Part shown: in pieces, positions 8,201 through 15,832 of the stretch
Layout: every line of letters begins with the position of its first letter
How positions within the stretch are numbered: position 1 is the stretch's first letter
Assembly (NCBI RefSeq): GCF_036898825.1
Contig: NZ_JARUND010000002.1
Coordinates: forward strand, 4,154,001-4,218,000
Direction: 5' to 3'
Length of the DNA stretch: 64,000 bases
Source of the DNA: Streptomyces sp. B21-083
GTDB lineage: Bacteria; Actinomycetota; Actinomycetes; Streptomycetales; Streptomycetaceae
Program-made: the position numbers and the translations under genes
Notes under the pieces: model-generated
What the model saw: the letters and a program-made list of their open reading frames with translations, nothing else
Database searches by the model: none
What the model was told of the DNA's origin: nothing

Positions 8201-9835
8201 AACCGGTCGCTCGGTATCCCGCCCCAGCACAGTCCCTGGCTGCCCGCGCTCTCCGAGACGCTGCTGCTCGACGAGATCGAGGTCCCGGCCTTCGCCGACC
8301 ACGGCACGGGCAAGCTGGCGCCCGTCCCGTACGGCGTTGAGGACCTGCCCTCCGCGCAGGCGCGCCGCCCGGTCGTCGTCGACTTCTCCACCTTCGGCCA
8401 TCTGATGATCGGCGGCGCCCCGCGCAGTGGCCGCTCACAGATCCTGCGTACGATCGCCGCCTCCCTGGCCCGCACCCACTCCACCGCCGACGTCCACCTG
8501 TACGGCATCGACTGCGGCAACGGCGCGCTCAACGCGCTGACCCGACTGCCGCACTGCGGTGCTGTCGTCAGCCGCAACCAGACCGAGCGCGTGATCCGGC
8601 TCGTCAACCGGCTCAAGGCCGAGATGTCGCGCCGCCAGGACCTGTTGGCGGAGAAGGGGTTCGCCGACATCGGCGAGCAGCGCGCCGCGTCTCCGGCGGA
8701 GGAGCGCCTGGCGCACATCGTCGTGCTGCTGGACCGCTGGGAGGGCTGGGTGCCCACCCTCGGCGAGGTCGATCACGGCACGCTCACCGACGAGTTGACC
8801 ACGATGATGCGCGAGGGTGCGAGCGTCGGCATCCACCTCGTCCTGACCGGTGACCGCACCCTGCTGGTCGGCCGGATCGCCACCCTCACCGAGGAGAAGT
8901 ACGGGCTGCGGCTCGCCGACCGCAGCGACTTCTCGGCGCTCGGTATCCCGCACCGCAAGGTCCCGGAGGAGATTCCGCCGGGCCGCGGCTACAAGAACGA
9001 GTCCGGTATCGAGACCCAGTTCGCGTTGCTGTCCGAGGACACGACCGGGCAGGGCCAGGCTGCCGCGATCACGGCGATCGGGGAGGCCGCGGCGGCACGG
9101 GACACCCAAGTCCCGCGCTCCCGGCGCCCGTTCCGGGTCGACTCGCTCCCGTCGCGGATCAACTTCGCTGACGCGTGGGGGATGCGCGACCCGGAGACGT
9201 CCGGCTCCCGTCTGTGGGGTCTCGTCGGCATCGGCGGCGACGACATCACCGGCTTCGGCCCCGACCTCGCGACGGGCGTTCCGACGTTCGTCGTCGCGGG
9301 GCCGGCCAAGTCGGGCCGCTCGACGGTGCTGATGAACTTCGCGCAGTCGTATCTGTCCCAGGGTGTACGACTGGTCATCGCGGCGCCGCGTCAGTCACCG
9401 CTGCGCCAACTGGACGGCGTGGCCGGGGTGTTGAAGATGTACACCGGCGACGACATCGACGAGGACGACTTCGAGGAGATCATCGACCAGGCGTCGGTCG
9501 AGGAGCCGATCGTGGTCCTCATCGACGACGGGGAGATCCTGGAGGACTGTGACGCCGCGAGCCAGATGAAGAAGATCGTCTCGCGGGGTGCGGAGCGGGG
9601 GCTCGGGCTTGTCATCGCGGGTGACGAGGAAGATGTCTGCAGTGGGTTCAGTGGGTGGCAGGTCGACGCGAAGAAGGGGCGGCGGGGGATTCTGCTGTCT
9701 CCGCAGGAGTCTTCGAGTGGGGATCTGATCGGGGTGCGCATCAACCGGAGCATGGTGGGTGGGCAGATCGCGCCGGGCAAGGGGATGTTGCATCTGGGGG
9801 ACGGGGAGTTGCGTACGGTCGTGATTCCTGGGTGA
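5267..9835 (+). CDS. EssC/EccC-like FHA-FtsK/SpoIIIE ATPase of type VII secretion
   Basis: 1522 residues. The GTG at 5267 follows GGGGAGG with 6-nt spacing; the frame stays open upstream but lacks codon bias there. Residues 1-190 form an EssC-type FHA-like N-terminus (RLTLTVVDPFGG). Residues about 246-288 hold two adjacent membrane helices. Three FtsK-type ATPase modules follow. The first has a canonical Walker A (GTTGSGKS, 712-719) and Walker B (LIVIDEF, near 816-824). The second (GGAPRSGRS, about 1049) and third (AGPAKSGRS, about 1344) have the P-loop Lys replaced by Arg, as is common in the distal modules of this family. Length and layout match Firmicutes EssC. It powers export of WXG100/LXG substrates through the cytoplasmic membrane. 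Confidence 0.9.
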   Translation: MRLTLTVVDPFGGSTADVVLDADPESTVGDIAEELAKQVGHSGAQIIPLGHHGQVPANNSPLVYVDGYAVDPNSNVVGSPLREGAVVSLQDPAGCLPGEPTGLVELRVVGGPVAGFVHRLGVGRYDIGSGPASYIRIDDPEVAARALTLSVATDGTCQVAVHGEKEGVTLDGEEIADIKGDEWPLGGQIAVGNSLVELARYTPPNAALKWSEDGVGLDYNRPPRLRSPDRQTKFRLPSPPRDFEARPLPWLMALTPLVGAIVAVTIFGRWYYLIMAGLSPIMLFANYFMDKKHGRKSHAKQVKEYKEQKERIEKDAQDALLAERQDRRHAIPDPATVLSLGTGPRTRLWERRRTDRDHLLLRVGTGQLPSEVVLDDPEQDEHRRQVTWKIEDAPVALSLRSLGVIGMAGPGDSARALGRWAVAQTAALQSPMDVQFYVLSESTAQDSWDWVRWLPHTRPSGGQDVNVLIGTDAETVGARIGELTQILDARKKAAEQNKGQRASFSDPDIVVVWDGSRRLRSLPGVVKLLRDGPAVAMYALCLDAEERFLPGECQAFVVAEPRAEEHADPAYATSTPSQPQVAGGFPSFHAWHAADSEPDRRAQADKLRLRVEEESAEGVRDVRPDFVSPAWCLRLARSLSALRDISGETEDSALPGSSRLLDVLQLEPPTPDAITARWRMGGQSTMAVIGESYDGAFGIDIRKDGPHGLIAGTTGSGKSELLQTIVAALAVANTPENMTFVLVDYKGGAAFKDCVHLPHTVGMVTDLDAHLVERALESLGAELHRREHILANADAKDIEDYQDLVRRDPSHPPVPRLLIVIDEFASMVRDLPDFVTGLVNIAQRGRSLGIHLLLATQRPSGVVSPEIRANTNLRIALRVTDGGESSDVIDSPEAGHISKNTPGRAYVRLGHASLVPFQSGRVGGRRPGAADPAVLMPWSGSLAWEDLGRAALKKPKVEKREDEEITDLKVLVDAVRDANRSLGIPPQHSPWLPALSETLLLDEIEVPAFADHGTGKLAPVPYGVEDLPSAQARRPVVVDFSTFGHLMIGGAPRSGRSQILRTIAASLARTHSTADVHLYGIDCGNGALNALTRLPHCGAVVSRNQTERVIRLVNRLKAEMSRRQDLLAEKGFADIGEQRAASPAEERLAHIVVLLDRWEGWVPTLGEVDHGTLTDELTTMMREGASVGIHLVLTGDRTLLVGRIATLTEEKYGLRLADRSDFSALGIPHRKVPEEIPPGRGYKNESGIETQFALLSEDTTGQGQAAAITAIGEAAAARDTQVPRSRRPFRVDSLPSRINFADAWGMRDPETSGSRLWGLVGIGGDDITGFGPDLATGVPTFVVAGPAKSGRSTVLMNFAQSYLSQGVRLVIAAPRQSPLRQLDGVAGVLKMYTGDDIDEDDFEEIIDQASVEEPIVVLIDDGEILEDCDAASQMKKIVSRGAERGLGLVIAGDEEDVCSGFSGWQVDAKKGRRGILLSPQESSSGDLIGVRINRSMVGGQIAPGKGMLHLGDGELRTVVIPG

Positions 9836-9840
9836 GTTGG

Positions 9841-9875
9841 GGGGTGGCCGGCGGTTTTTTCGCCCGCGCCACCCC
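9841..9875. terminator. Bidirectional terminator after the EssC-like gene
   Basis: An 8-bp stem (GGGGTGGC / GCCACCCC) closes over a loop holding a GGCGG-tttttt-CGCC element. It lies 5 bp after the ATPase stop and upstream of the convergent methyltransferase end at 9952. A short CACCCGT direct repeat follows. Confidence 0.6.
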
Positions 9876-9951
9876 TACCCGTCACCCGTCACCCGTCCCG
9901 TCCTGAACCTGGGGGCTGCACCCCTGTACGGCGACCGCCGTGTCGGCCCGT

Positions 9952-11163
9952 TCAGCGTGTGAGCTGGAGTTGCCAGAGGTCGAGGTAGCCGGATCGGAAG
10001 CCTGCCTCCGAATACGCCAGGTAGAACTCCCACAGGCGCGGGAAGTCCGGAGCGAATCCGAAGGAGGCGACTTCGTCCTGGGAGAGGAAGCGTGAGCGCC
10101 ACAGAGCGAGGGTGCGTGCGTAGTGGTCGCCCATCTGGTGGCGCCCGCTGATACGGAGGGAGGTCGGGCCGAGCGCTTCCTCCACGGAGCGGAGCGAGGG
10201 GATCTGCCCTCCGGGGAAGACGTACTTCTGGATCCAGGTGCGGACATCCTTCGTCGCGAGCATCCGGTCGTGGGGCATGGTGATCGTCTGGAGCGCGACG
10301 CGGCCGCCGGGTGCCAGGAGGCGGTCGAGTGCGGCGAAGTAAGCCGGCCAGTACTCGGCCCCCACCGCCTCCAGCATCTCGACGGAGACGATCGCGTCGT
10401 ATTCCCCCTCGGCCTCCCGGTAGTCGCGAAGGAGGACGGTCACACGGTCGCTCACGCCCGCCTCGGCGATCTGTCCGAGGGCGAGGTCGCGCTGGCGCGG
10501 GGAGATCGTCAGGGTGCTCACCTCGGCGCCTCGCAGTCCCGCCCGGACGGCCAGCGCACCCCACCCGGTCCCGATCTCCAGCATCCGTGTCCCCGGACCG
10601 ACGCCGGCCAGGTCGAGGATGCGGTCGATCTTGCGGATCTGTGCGGCGTGCAGATCGTCGCCGGGGCCGAACAGGGCGCACGAATAGGTCATGGACGGGT
10701 CGAGGAAGAGCGCGAAGAACTCGTTGGACAGGTCGTAGTGGCGGCGGATGTTGGAGCGGGCACCCTCCAGGGTGTTGCGCTCGGAGTCCGGACGGCTCTG
10801 GTCGGCCCACCGCCGGAACGCGGTCGCGGGCCGGCGGGCCGGGCGTGTGAGGCGGGCCGCGACCGGCGTCAGCAGGCCTGCCGGATCGGTGCTCGTCCAG
10901 TCACCCGCCATGTAGGCCTCGCCGAAGCCGACGGGGCCGACGACGGCCAGCCGGGAGAAGAACTCCGCCGGGCGGACGACTCTCATCACCGGCGAGTCCG
11001 GGCCGCCGCGCCCGATGCGCTCCCCGCCGGGAAAGGCGACCCGCACGGGGAGGGAACGCATCGCGTGGCGGAAGATCCGCTCCACCATCCACGCCCGCAC
11101 CGGGGCCCGCGGGGCCTCGGCGAGCAGGGGCGGGGCCTCGGTCACGGGCACGGTCGTGGTCAT
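9952..11163 (-). CDS. Cyclopropane-fatty-acid-synthase-like SAM methyltransferase (operon gene 5)
   Basis: 403 residues; the ATG at 11163 overlaps the upstream stop (ATGA). It belongs to the CFA/COG2230 family: SAM-binding motif I is MLEIGTGWG (194-202), the conserved active-site Cys sits in TYSCALF (C162), and an acidic loop VEMLEAVG is at 261-268. Compared from memory with E. coli Cfa, the loop reads EAVG rather than EHVG and the later LHTIG is LQTIT (291-295), so the bicarbonate-binding His is Gln. This suggests methyl transfer to an unsaturated acyl chain without ring closure. It is the last gene of a five-gene overlapping operon. Confidence 0.85.
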   Translation of the reverse strand: MTTTVPVTEAPPLLAEAPRAPVRAWMVERIFRHAMRSLPVRVAFPGGERIGRGGPDSPVMRVVRPAEFFSRLAVVGPVGFGEAYMAGDWTSTDPAGLLTPVAARLTRPARRPATAFRRWADQSRPDSERNTLEGARSNIRRHYDLSNEFFALFLDPSMTYSCALFGPGDDLHAAQIRKIDRILDLAGVGPGTRMLEIGTGWGALAVRAGLRGAEVSTLTISPRQRDLALGQIAEAGVSDRVTVLLRDYREAEGEYDAIVSVEMLEAVGAEYWPAYFAALDRLLAPGGRVALQTITMPHDRMLATKDVRTWIQKYVFPGGQIPSLRSVEEALGPTSLRISGRHQMGDHYARTLALWRSRFLSQDEVASFGFAPDFPRLWEFYLAYSEAGFRSGYLDLWQLQLTR

Positions 11164-11879
11164 CGGGGAGTCCTTACGGCGGGTCGGCGAGGGAAGACCG
11201 GCAGGCGGCGCAGCCAGAGAACGATGCCGTGGAGACGGATCGCGAGGGTGATCCTCTGTGGCAGCAGCGGGTGGGCGAGGACGGTCCGCAGCACGTCCGC
11301 CGGACCGGCCCCGCGGTGGCGGCCGGTGAGGGAGGCGGAGAACACCGTACGGCTGTCCTGGACGAGCGTGACGGCCAGAGCGAGCCGCTCCCCGGGGACG
11401 GGCAGGCGCATCCGGTACTCCCCGGCCACGTCCAGGAAGGGCGAGACGTAGAACGTCTTGGCCGTGCGGGCGTGTCCGGCCGGTGAGGGTTTCAGCAGGT
11501 AGCGGTGGCGCTGCCCGTAGGTGTTGTGGACCTCGGCGATCACCCAGGCGGGGTCGCCTGCGGGGGTGAGACACCAGTAGACGGTGAGCGGGTTGAAGAC
11601 ATGTCCGAACACCCGCGCGGAGGTCAGCATGAGAACGCGTCCCCCGGTGTGGTCGACGCCCTGGTCACGCAGCCAGGCGTCGATCTGGGGGCGCAGCGGA
11701 CGGTCGGGCTGTCCACCGTGATCGGAGGCCAGGATCTGGGTGACCGGTCGCAGCCACCACGGGTAGGCGGGCAGGTCGTCGAGGTCGACCAGCCACAGGT
11801 AGAGGCGGTGGCGGAAGACGCGCCGCAACGGGGTTCGGCGGATGTGGGTGAGCCGTCCGGCATACAGGGCCGCGCTCAC
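11160..11879 (-). CDS. DUF1365 protein (operon gene 4)
   Basis: 239 residues; GTG start overlapping the upstream stop as GTGA. It has the DUF1365 hallmarks: ALYAGRLTHIRRTPLRRVF at the N-terminus, VFNPLTVYWC in the middle (about 100), EVHNTYGQRHRYLL, and KTFYVSPFLDVAGEYRM. The family is of unknown biochemical role but is found almost invariably beside CFA-like methyltransferases and FAD amine-oxidase-type proteins, as here. Neighbours overlap on both sides, so the protein is probably made in stoichiometric amounts with them. A role in lipid acyl-chain modification is inferred from this conserved context. Confidence 0.85.
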   Translation of the reverse strand: MSAALYAGRLTHIRRTPLRRVFRHRLYLWLVDLDDLPAYPWWLRPVTQILASDHGGQPDRPLRPQIDAWLRDQGVDHTGGRVLMLTSARVFGHVFNPLTVYWCLTPAGDPAWVIAEVHNTYGQRHRYLLKPSPAGHARTAKTFYVSPFLDVAGEYRMRLPVPGERLALAVTLVQDSRTVFSASLTGRHRGAGPADVLRTVLAHPLLPQRITLAIRLHGIVLWLRRLPVFPRRPAVRTPR

Positions 11880-13126
11880 CACCGTGCCCCCAGTGCCGCC
11901 GCTGCGCGTACGCCCGCCAGGCAGCCGTCCTCGTGGAAACCCCAGCCGTGGTAGGCGCCCGCGTACACCACGACCGGGCTGTTCAACTGGGAGAGCCTGC
12001 GCTGGGCGGCGAGCGTTTCGAGGGTGAGGACGGGGTGCTCGTAGACCCGTCGGACGAGGACCGCGGCCTCGTCGACCTCCGTGGAGCCGTTGAGTGTCAC
12101 GAGGTAGTCCAGCGGCTCGCTGAGCCGCATCAGCCGGTTGAGGTGGTAGCTCACGAGGACGGAGCCACCCCCTCGGCAGCCTTGTTTGAGGAGGTTCCAG
12201 GACGCGTGGGTCCTCGGTCTCGACGGCAGGACGGAGGCGTCCGTGTGCAGCCAGGTCTCGTTGCGCGAATAGCCGAACGAGCCGAGGATCTGCTTCTCGT
12301 CGGTCGTGGCGTCGGTGAGCATGGCCAGGGCCTGGTCGGCATGGGTGGCGACGACGACCCGGTCGAACGCGTGGGCCGTTCCGGCGGCGTCGATGACGTC
12401 CGCGCCGTCGGAATGCCGGGTGATCCCCCGGACCGGTGTGCCCGTCCGTACTTCGGGCAGTCGCGCGCCGATCCGCTCGACATAGGTGCGGGATCCACCG
12501 GAGACGGTGCGCCACCGGGGCATCGCCCGCGCGCTGAGCAGGCCGTGGTTGTGCAGGAAGGTGAAGAGCGGGACGGCCGGAAAGGCGGCGCTGACCTCCG
12601 CCCCGGCGGACCAGACGGCCGAGACCAGCGGCAGGGCGAAGTGGTCGGCGAAGTAGCGGGTGAAACGGTGCTTCGCCAGGAATCCGCCCAGGGTCGGGCC
12701 GGTGTCCCCGGACGCCAGCAGACGGCGGGCCTCGCGGTGGAACCTCGGTATCTCCGACAGCAGGTGGACGAAGGGCCCGGCCGTGTCCGGACCCGGGAGC
12801 AGCCCCAGCCCGCGTCTGCCGCCCGCGTATTCGAGACCGCAGCCACGGCAGCGGATGCTCATCGACATCTCGCTGTCCTGGGTCGGGACGTCCAGTTCGG
12901 CGAACAGGCGCAGCAGTTGTGGGTAGTTACGGAGGTTGTGCACCAGGAATCCGGTGTCGAGGGACACGAGCGCGCCGTCGGGTGTGGCCACGTCGTGTGT
13001 GTCGGCGTGCCCGCCGAGCCGGGGTGCGGCCTCGAACAGGACTACGTCGTAGCGGTGGCGCAGCAGGTAGGCGGCGGTCAGGCCGGCGATGCCACCGCCG
13101 ATGACCGCGACTCTCTCAGACTCCAT
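11876..13126 (-). CDS. NAD(P)/FAD amine-oxidase-type oxidoreductase (operon gene 3)
   Basis: 416 residues; ATG at 13126. The N-terminal dinucleotide-binding motif VAVIGGGIAGLTAAYLL and the following acidic FEAAPRLGGH define a flavin amine-oxidase fold. HADTHDVATPDGALVSLDTGF and SMSIRCRGCGLEYAG are typical of the COG2907 group that accompanies DUF1365 and CFA genes. The C-terminal VVYAGAYHGWGFHEDG matches the family's closing FAD contact. In the Rhodobacter furan-fatty-acid pathway, flavoproteins of this kind desaturate methylated acyl chains. That analogy is from memory and the substrate here is unknown. It overlaps gene 2 by 11 bp. Confidence 0.85.
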   Translation of the reverse strand: MESERVAVIGGGIAGLTAAYLLRHRYDVVLFEAAPRLGGHADTHDVATPDGALVSLDTGFLVHNLRNYPQLLRLFAELDVPTQDSEMSMSIRCRGCGLEYAGGRRGLGLLPGPDTAGPFVHLLSEIPRFHREARRLLASGDTGPTLGGFLAKHRFTRYFADHFALPLVSAVWSAGAEVSAAFPAVPLFTFLHNHGLLSARAMPRWRTVSGGSRTYVERIGARLPEVRTGTPVRGITRHSDGADVIDAAGTAHAFDRVVVATHADQALAMLTDATTDEKQILGSFGYSRNETWLHTDASVLPSRPRTHASWNLLKQGCRGGGSVLVSYHLNRLMRLSEPLDYLVTLNGSTEVDEAAVLVRRVYEHPVLTLETLAAQRRLSQLNSPVVVYAGAYHGWGFHEDGCLAGVRAAAALGARW

Positions 13127-14306
13127 CGGTGCCCCTCCCGTGTCCGGTGCGCAGGCCGAGGTCGTGACGGAGGAGTGCCGCGGCCGTCAGGGCCGACCGG
13201 GCCGCGCCTTCCGCCGAGTCGATCGGATAGCTGTTGTGGATCGCCGACCCCGCGAAGTACACGCCCGGGGCCGGCCGGCGCAGGATTCGGTCGGGCCGCA
13301 GGTAGTCGCCCACGAGGATGGCCTCGCCGGGGCGCTGGTTCGGCCGCGTCCGCACGCGTCGGACGGGGTGTCTCAGATCCAGGTGGAGGCGGACCTTCTC
13401 CATCACGTACTCCTCGTCGGTGCGGTGGCTGAGCGTGCACAGCACGACGCACCGGCCGGCTTCGGGCTGCACCAGGACGTTGATGCCGTCGCGCGAGTAC
13501 AGGACGGGGCCGGGCTCCCGCAGGACCGTCTCGCGGGCGTCGAGGTCGACGGTGAACGCGACGCAGTGGGTGTGGCCGTCCTCGTCGACGGCGTGGTCGA
13601 TGCCGGACGCGTCGAGGAGCGCCACCATGTCGGGGACGAAGGCCGTGACCACGACCGCGTCGAACTCCTCGGCTCCCGCCCGGGTGTGGACCCGGACGGT
13701 GGCGCCGGACGGCACGATGCGGGTCACCCGGCGGTCCGCCGTCAGCGTGACCCCGCGTTCCCGCAGATGGGCCACCCAGGGGTCCACGAGACACTCGTCG
13801 GTGGCCCCGGGGAGCACGAAGGCGGTCTTGGAGCGGAACAGGTTCGCCGCCATGAGGGCCAGCGGAATCGCCGAGTAGTTGCGCGCCGATCCGTACCGGT
13901 TGTCGCCACGTCCGCTGAAGTGCCGCTCCGCGAGCAGTGGCGACGGACGCCACGCCCACAGGACCCGCAGCTTCTCCCGAAGCGGGATCTCCTTCGCCAT
14001 CATGCGGTAGAGGTGGGAGATCTCCACCCAGCCGGTGGTCTCGGTGTGCGCGAACCGGCGGACGCGGCGGAGGGAGTCGTGGACGGTCCCGCCGTCGGGT
14101 CTCTTGATCATGCCGAGGATCCGCAGGAGGTGACGGTAGTCGTCCATGAAGAAGCGGGGGCAGTGTTCGCCGTCGGGGCCCACGTCGGCCCGGCCTCCGA
14201 AGTGGACGTCCTGTTCGTAGACGGTGAGTGCGGTGTCCGGGTGGCCGCACAGGGCGAACGCCGTGGTCAGGCCCGCGATGCCGGAGCCGATGATGCAGAT
14301 TCTCAC
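13116..14306 (-). CDS. FAD-dependent oxidoreductase, phytoene-desaturase-like (operon gene 2)
   Basis: 396 residues; GTG at 14306 inside a GTGA overlap with gene 1. It starts with a Rossmann FAD motif RICIIGSGIAGLTTAFAL, then VYEQDVHFGGRAD, and ends with PGVYFAGSAIHNSYPIDSAEGAARSAL, the C-terminal FAD-binding signature of the carotenoid/amine-oxidase superfamily. It is distinct in sequence from the operon's other flavoprotein, so the operon encodes two different oxidoreductases. Working with the two methyltransferases, it may introduce or shift a double bond in a membrane-lipid acyl chain. The substrate is inference. Confidence 0.8.
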   Translation of the reverse strand: MRICIIGSGIAGLTTAFALCGHPDTALTVYEQDVHFGGRADVGPDGEHCPRFFMDDYRHLLRILGMIKRPDGGTVHDSLRRVRRFAHTETTGWVEISHLYRMMAKEIPLREKLRVLWAWRPSPLLAERHFSGRGDNRYGSARNYSAIPLALMAANLFRSKTAFVLPGATDECLVDPWVAHLRERGVTLTADRRVTRIVPSGATVRVHTRAGAEEFDAVVVTAFVPDMVALLDASGIDHAVDEDGHTHCVAFTVDLDARETVLREPGPVLYSRDGINVLVQPEAGRCVVLCTLSHRTDEEYVMEKVRLHLDLRHPVRRVRTRPNQRPGEAILVGDYLRPDRILRRPAPGVYFAGSAIHNSYPIDSAEGAARSALTAAALLRHDLGLRTGHGRGTDGV

Positions 14307-15658
14307 GCGTCTGCCTCCGGGCCGTGCTCCGTGGACGGCGCCCAGCTCGTCCCGGACCGGTACGCGACGGACGGGAATCCGCTGCCGCCGTCCGGGCGGG
14401 TCCGTACCGCGAGGATCTGGTGGACACTCATCCGGTTGCCCTCGAAGGCGAGGGAGGCGCCGGCGAGGTACAGCCGCCAGATCCGTGCCCGGCGGGCGCC
14501 GAATCGGTGGACGATGTCCTGCCAGCCGGTCTCCAACCGCTCGGACCAGGCGTCGATCGTGCGGACGTAGTGCTCGCGCAGTGACTGGACGTCCCGGATC
14601 TCGAACCCGGCCTTCTCCAGGTGCGCGAGGGTCACCGGCAGCGGGCGCATGGTCATGTCGGGCGCGATGTAGGACTCGATGAACGCGCCGCCGCCCGGCT
14701 TCGTCCCGCCGCGCGACATCTGCTGGAGGAGCAGCCGGCCGCCCGGCCGCAGTGAGCGGTGGAGCATCGCGCAGTACTCGGGGTAGTTCGCCGCGCCGAC
14801 ATGCTCGCCCATCTCGACGGACGACACCGCGTCGTAGGAGTCCCCGGTGCTCTGCCGGTAGTCCTGCAACCGGACCTCGACCTCGTTCGCGAGGCCCCGT
14901 TCGGCGAGCCGGGCGGTGATGTACTCGTGCTGACGCGACGAGATGGTGATCCCGGTGGCCTGGGCGCCGTGCCGTTCGGCGGCGTGGATGACCAGCGAAC
15001 CCCAGCCGCAGCCGACGTCGAGCAGGCTGGAGCCCGGTTGCAGGGCGAGCTTGCGGCAGATGAGGTCGAGCTTGTCGCGCTGGGCGTCGGCGGGACGGTA
15101 CTCGGGGGCGTCGGAGGTCCACAGGCCGCAGGAGTAGGCCATGGTCTCGTCGAGGATGGTTCGGTAGAACTCGTTGCCCAGGTCGTAGTGGTGGGCGATC
15201 GCGGCCCGGTCGCGTCCAGGGGTGTGGGCGCGTCCGGCGAGCCCGGCCTCCTCGGCCGGTGGCTTCGGTGGGAGGCCGAAGGCGCCCAGCCGTACGCCGA
15301 GCGACAGCAGCGCCGGCAGCGCCCCGGGGTTGCGGACCCCGTTGCGCCGGATCGTCCGGACGTGGTCGAGGCACTCGCGCAAGGCCTGCCGGAAGTCGCC
15401 CTCGACATCGATTCCGCCGGTGACATAGGCACGGGCGAGCCCCATCTCGCCGGGACTGCGCAGCAGATGCCGGACGGCCCTGGGACTGCGCAGCACCAGC
15501 ACGGGGCCGTCCTGCGGGCCCGCGCTGCTGCCGTCCCAGACGCGCAGACCCACCGGGAGGTCGGTGCCGAACAGTGTGCGGGACATCGCGGCGACGCGTC
15601 CCGCGATGCCTTTCGTCGTGGTCTCCCGCAGTACGGGAGTGGCTCCTGCTTCCGTCAC
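14303..15658 (-). CDS. Cyclopropane-fatty-acid-synthase-like SAM methyltransferase (operon gene 1)
   Basis: 451 residues; GTG at 15658, with GAGGAG about 5 nt upstream. SAM motif I is LLDVGCGWGS (212-221), the active-site Cys sits in MAYSCGLW (C177), and the loop VEMGEHVG (281-288) keeps the His seen in true CFA synthases. The later segment is LLLQQMSRGG (about 309-318), where E. coli Cfa, from memory, has LHTIG. This protein therefore combines CFA-like and non-CFA features and differs from gene 5, so the two may act at different steps or chain positions. It is first in the operon, divergent from the STAND regulator at 15833. Confidence 0.85.
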   Translation of the reverse strand: MTEAGATPVLRETTTKGIAGRVAAMSRTLFGTDLPVGLRVWDGSSAGPQDGPVLVLRSPRAVRHLLRSPGEMGLARAYVTGGIDVEGDFRQALRECLDHVRTIRRNGVRNPGALPALLSLGVRLGAFGLPPKPPAEEAGLAGRAHTPGRDRAAIAHHYDLGNEFYRTILDETMAYSCGLWTSDAPEYRPADAQRDKLDLICRKLALQPGSSLLDVGCGWGSLVIHAAERHGAQATGITISSRQHEYITARLAERGLANEVEVRLQDYRQSTGDSYDAVSSVEMGEHVGAANYPEYCAMLHRSLRPGGRLLLQQMSRGGTKPGGGAFIESYIAPDMTMRPLPVTLAHLEKAGFEIRDVQSLREHYVRTIDAWSERLETGWQDIVHRFGARRARIWRLYLAGASLAFEGNRMSVHQILAVRTRPDGGSGFPSVAYRSGTSWAPSTEHGPEADA

Positions 15659-15700
15659 GGCTCTCCTCGGGACGTTGGCCGAACACCGCCCAATAAAAGG

Positions 15701-15727
15701 GATGTTGGGGATGTTAGGGATGTGTCC
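15701..15727. repeat. Three 9-bp direct repeats in a divergent intergenic region
   Basis: GGATGTTGG, GGATGTTAG and GGATGTGTC lie head to tail between the lipid operon start (15658) and the STAND regulator start (15833). Regularly spaced heptamers (GGATGTT, 9-bp period) in a promoter region resemble activator-binding direct repeats. No regulator is assigned. Confidence 0.45.
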
Positions 15728-15832
15728 GTAACGGGAGCACGAGTTGTGCCGTAGTGCCCTCAGGACTGGAGAACACTGGATTACTCTGGACGCCGCGCCC
15801 GCCCGAGCGAACCGGGCGACTGGAGACGCCTG

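Noticed and set aside
5714..8401. 895-residue frame antisense to the EssC-like gene
   Set aside because: It lacks any recognised motif, is rich in Arg/Gly/His, and lies wholly within a strongly supported gene on the other strand. It is a high-GC shadow frame.
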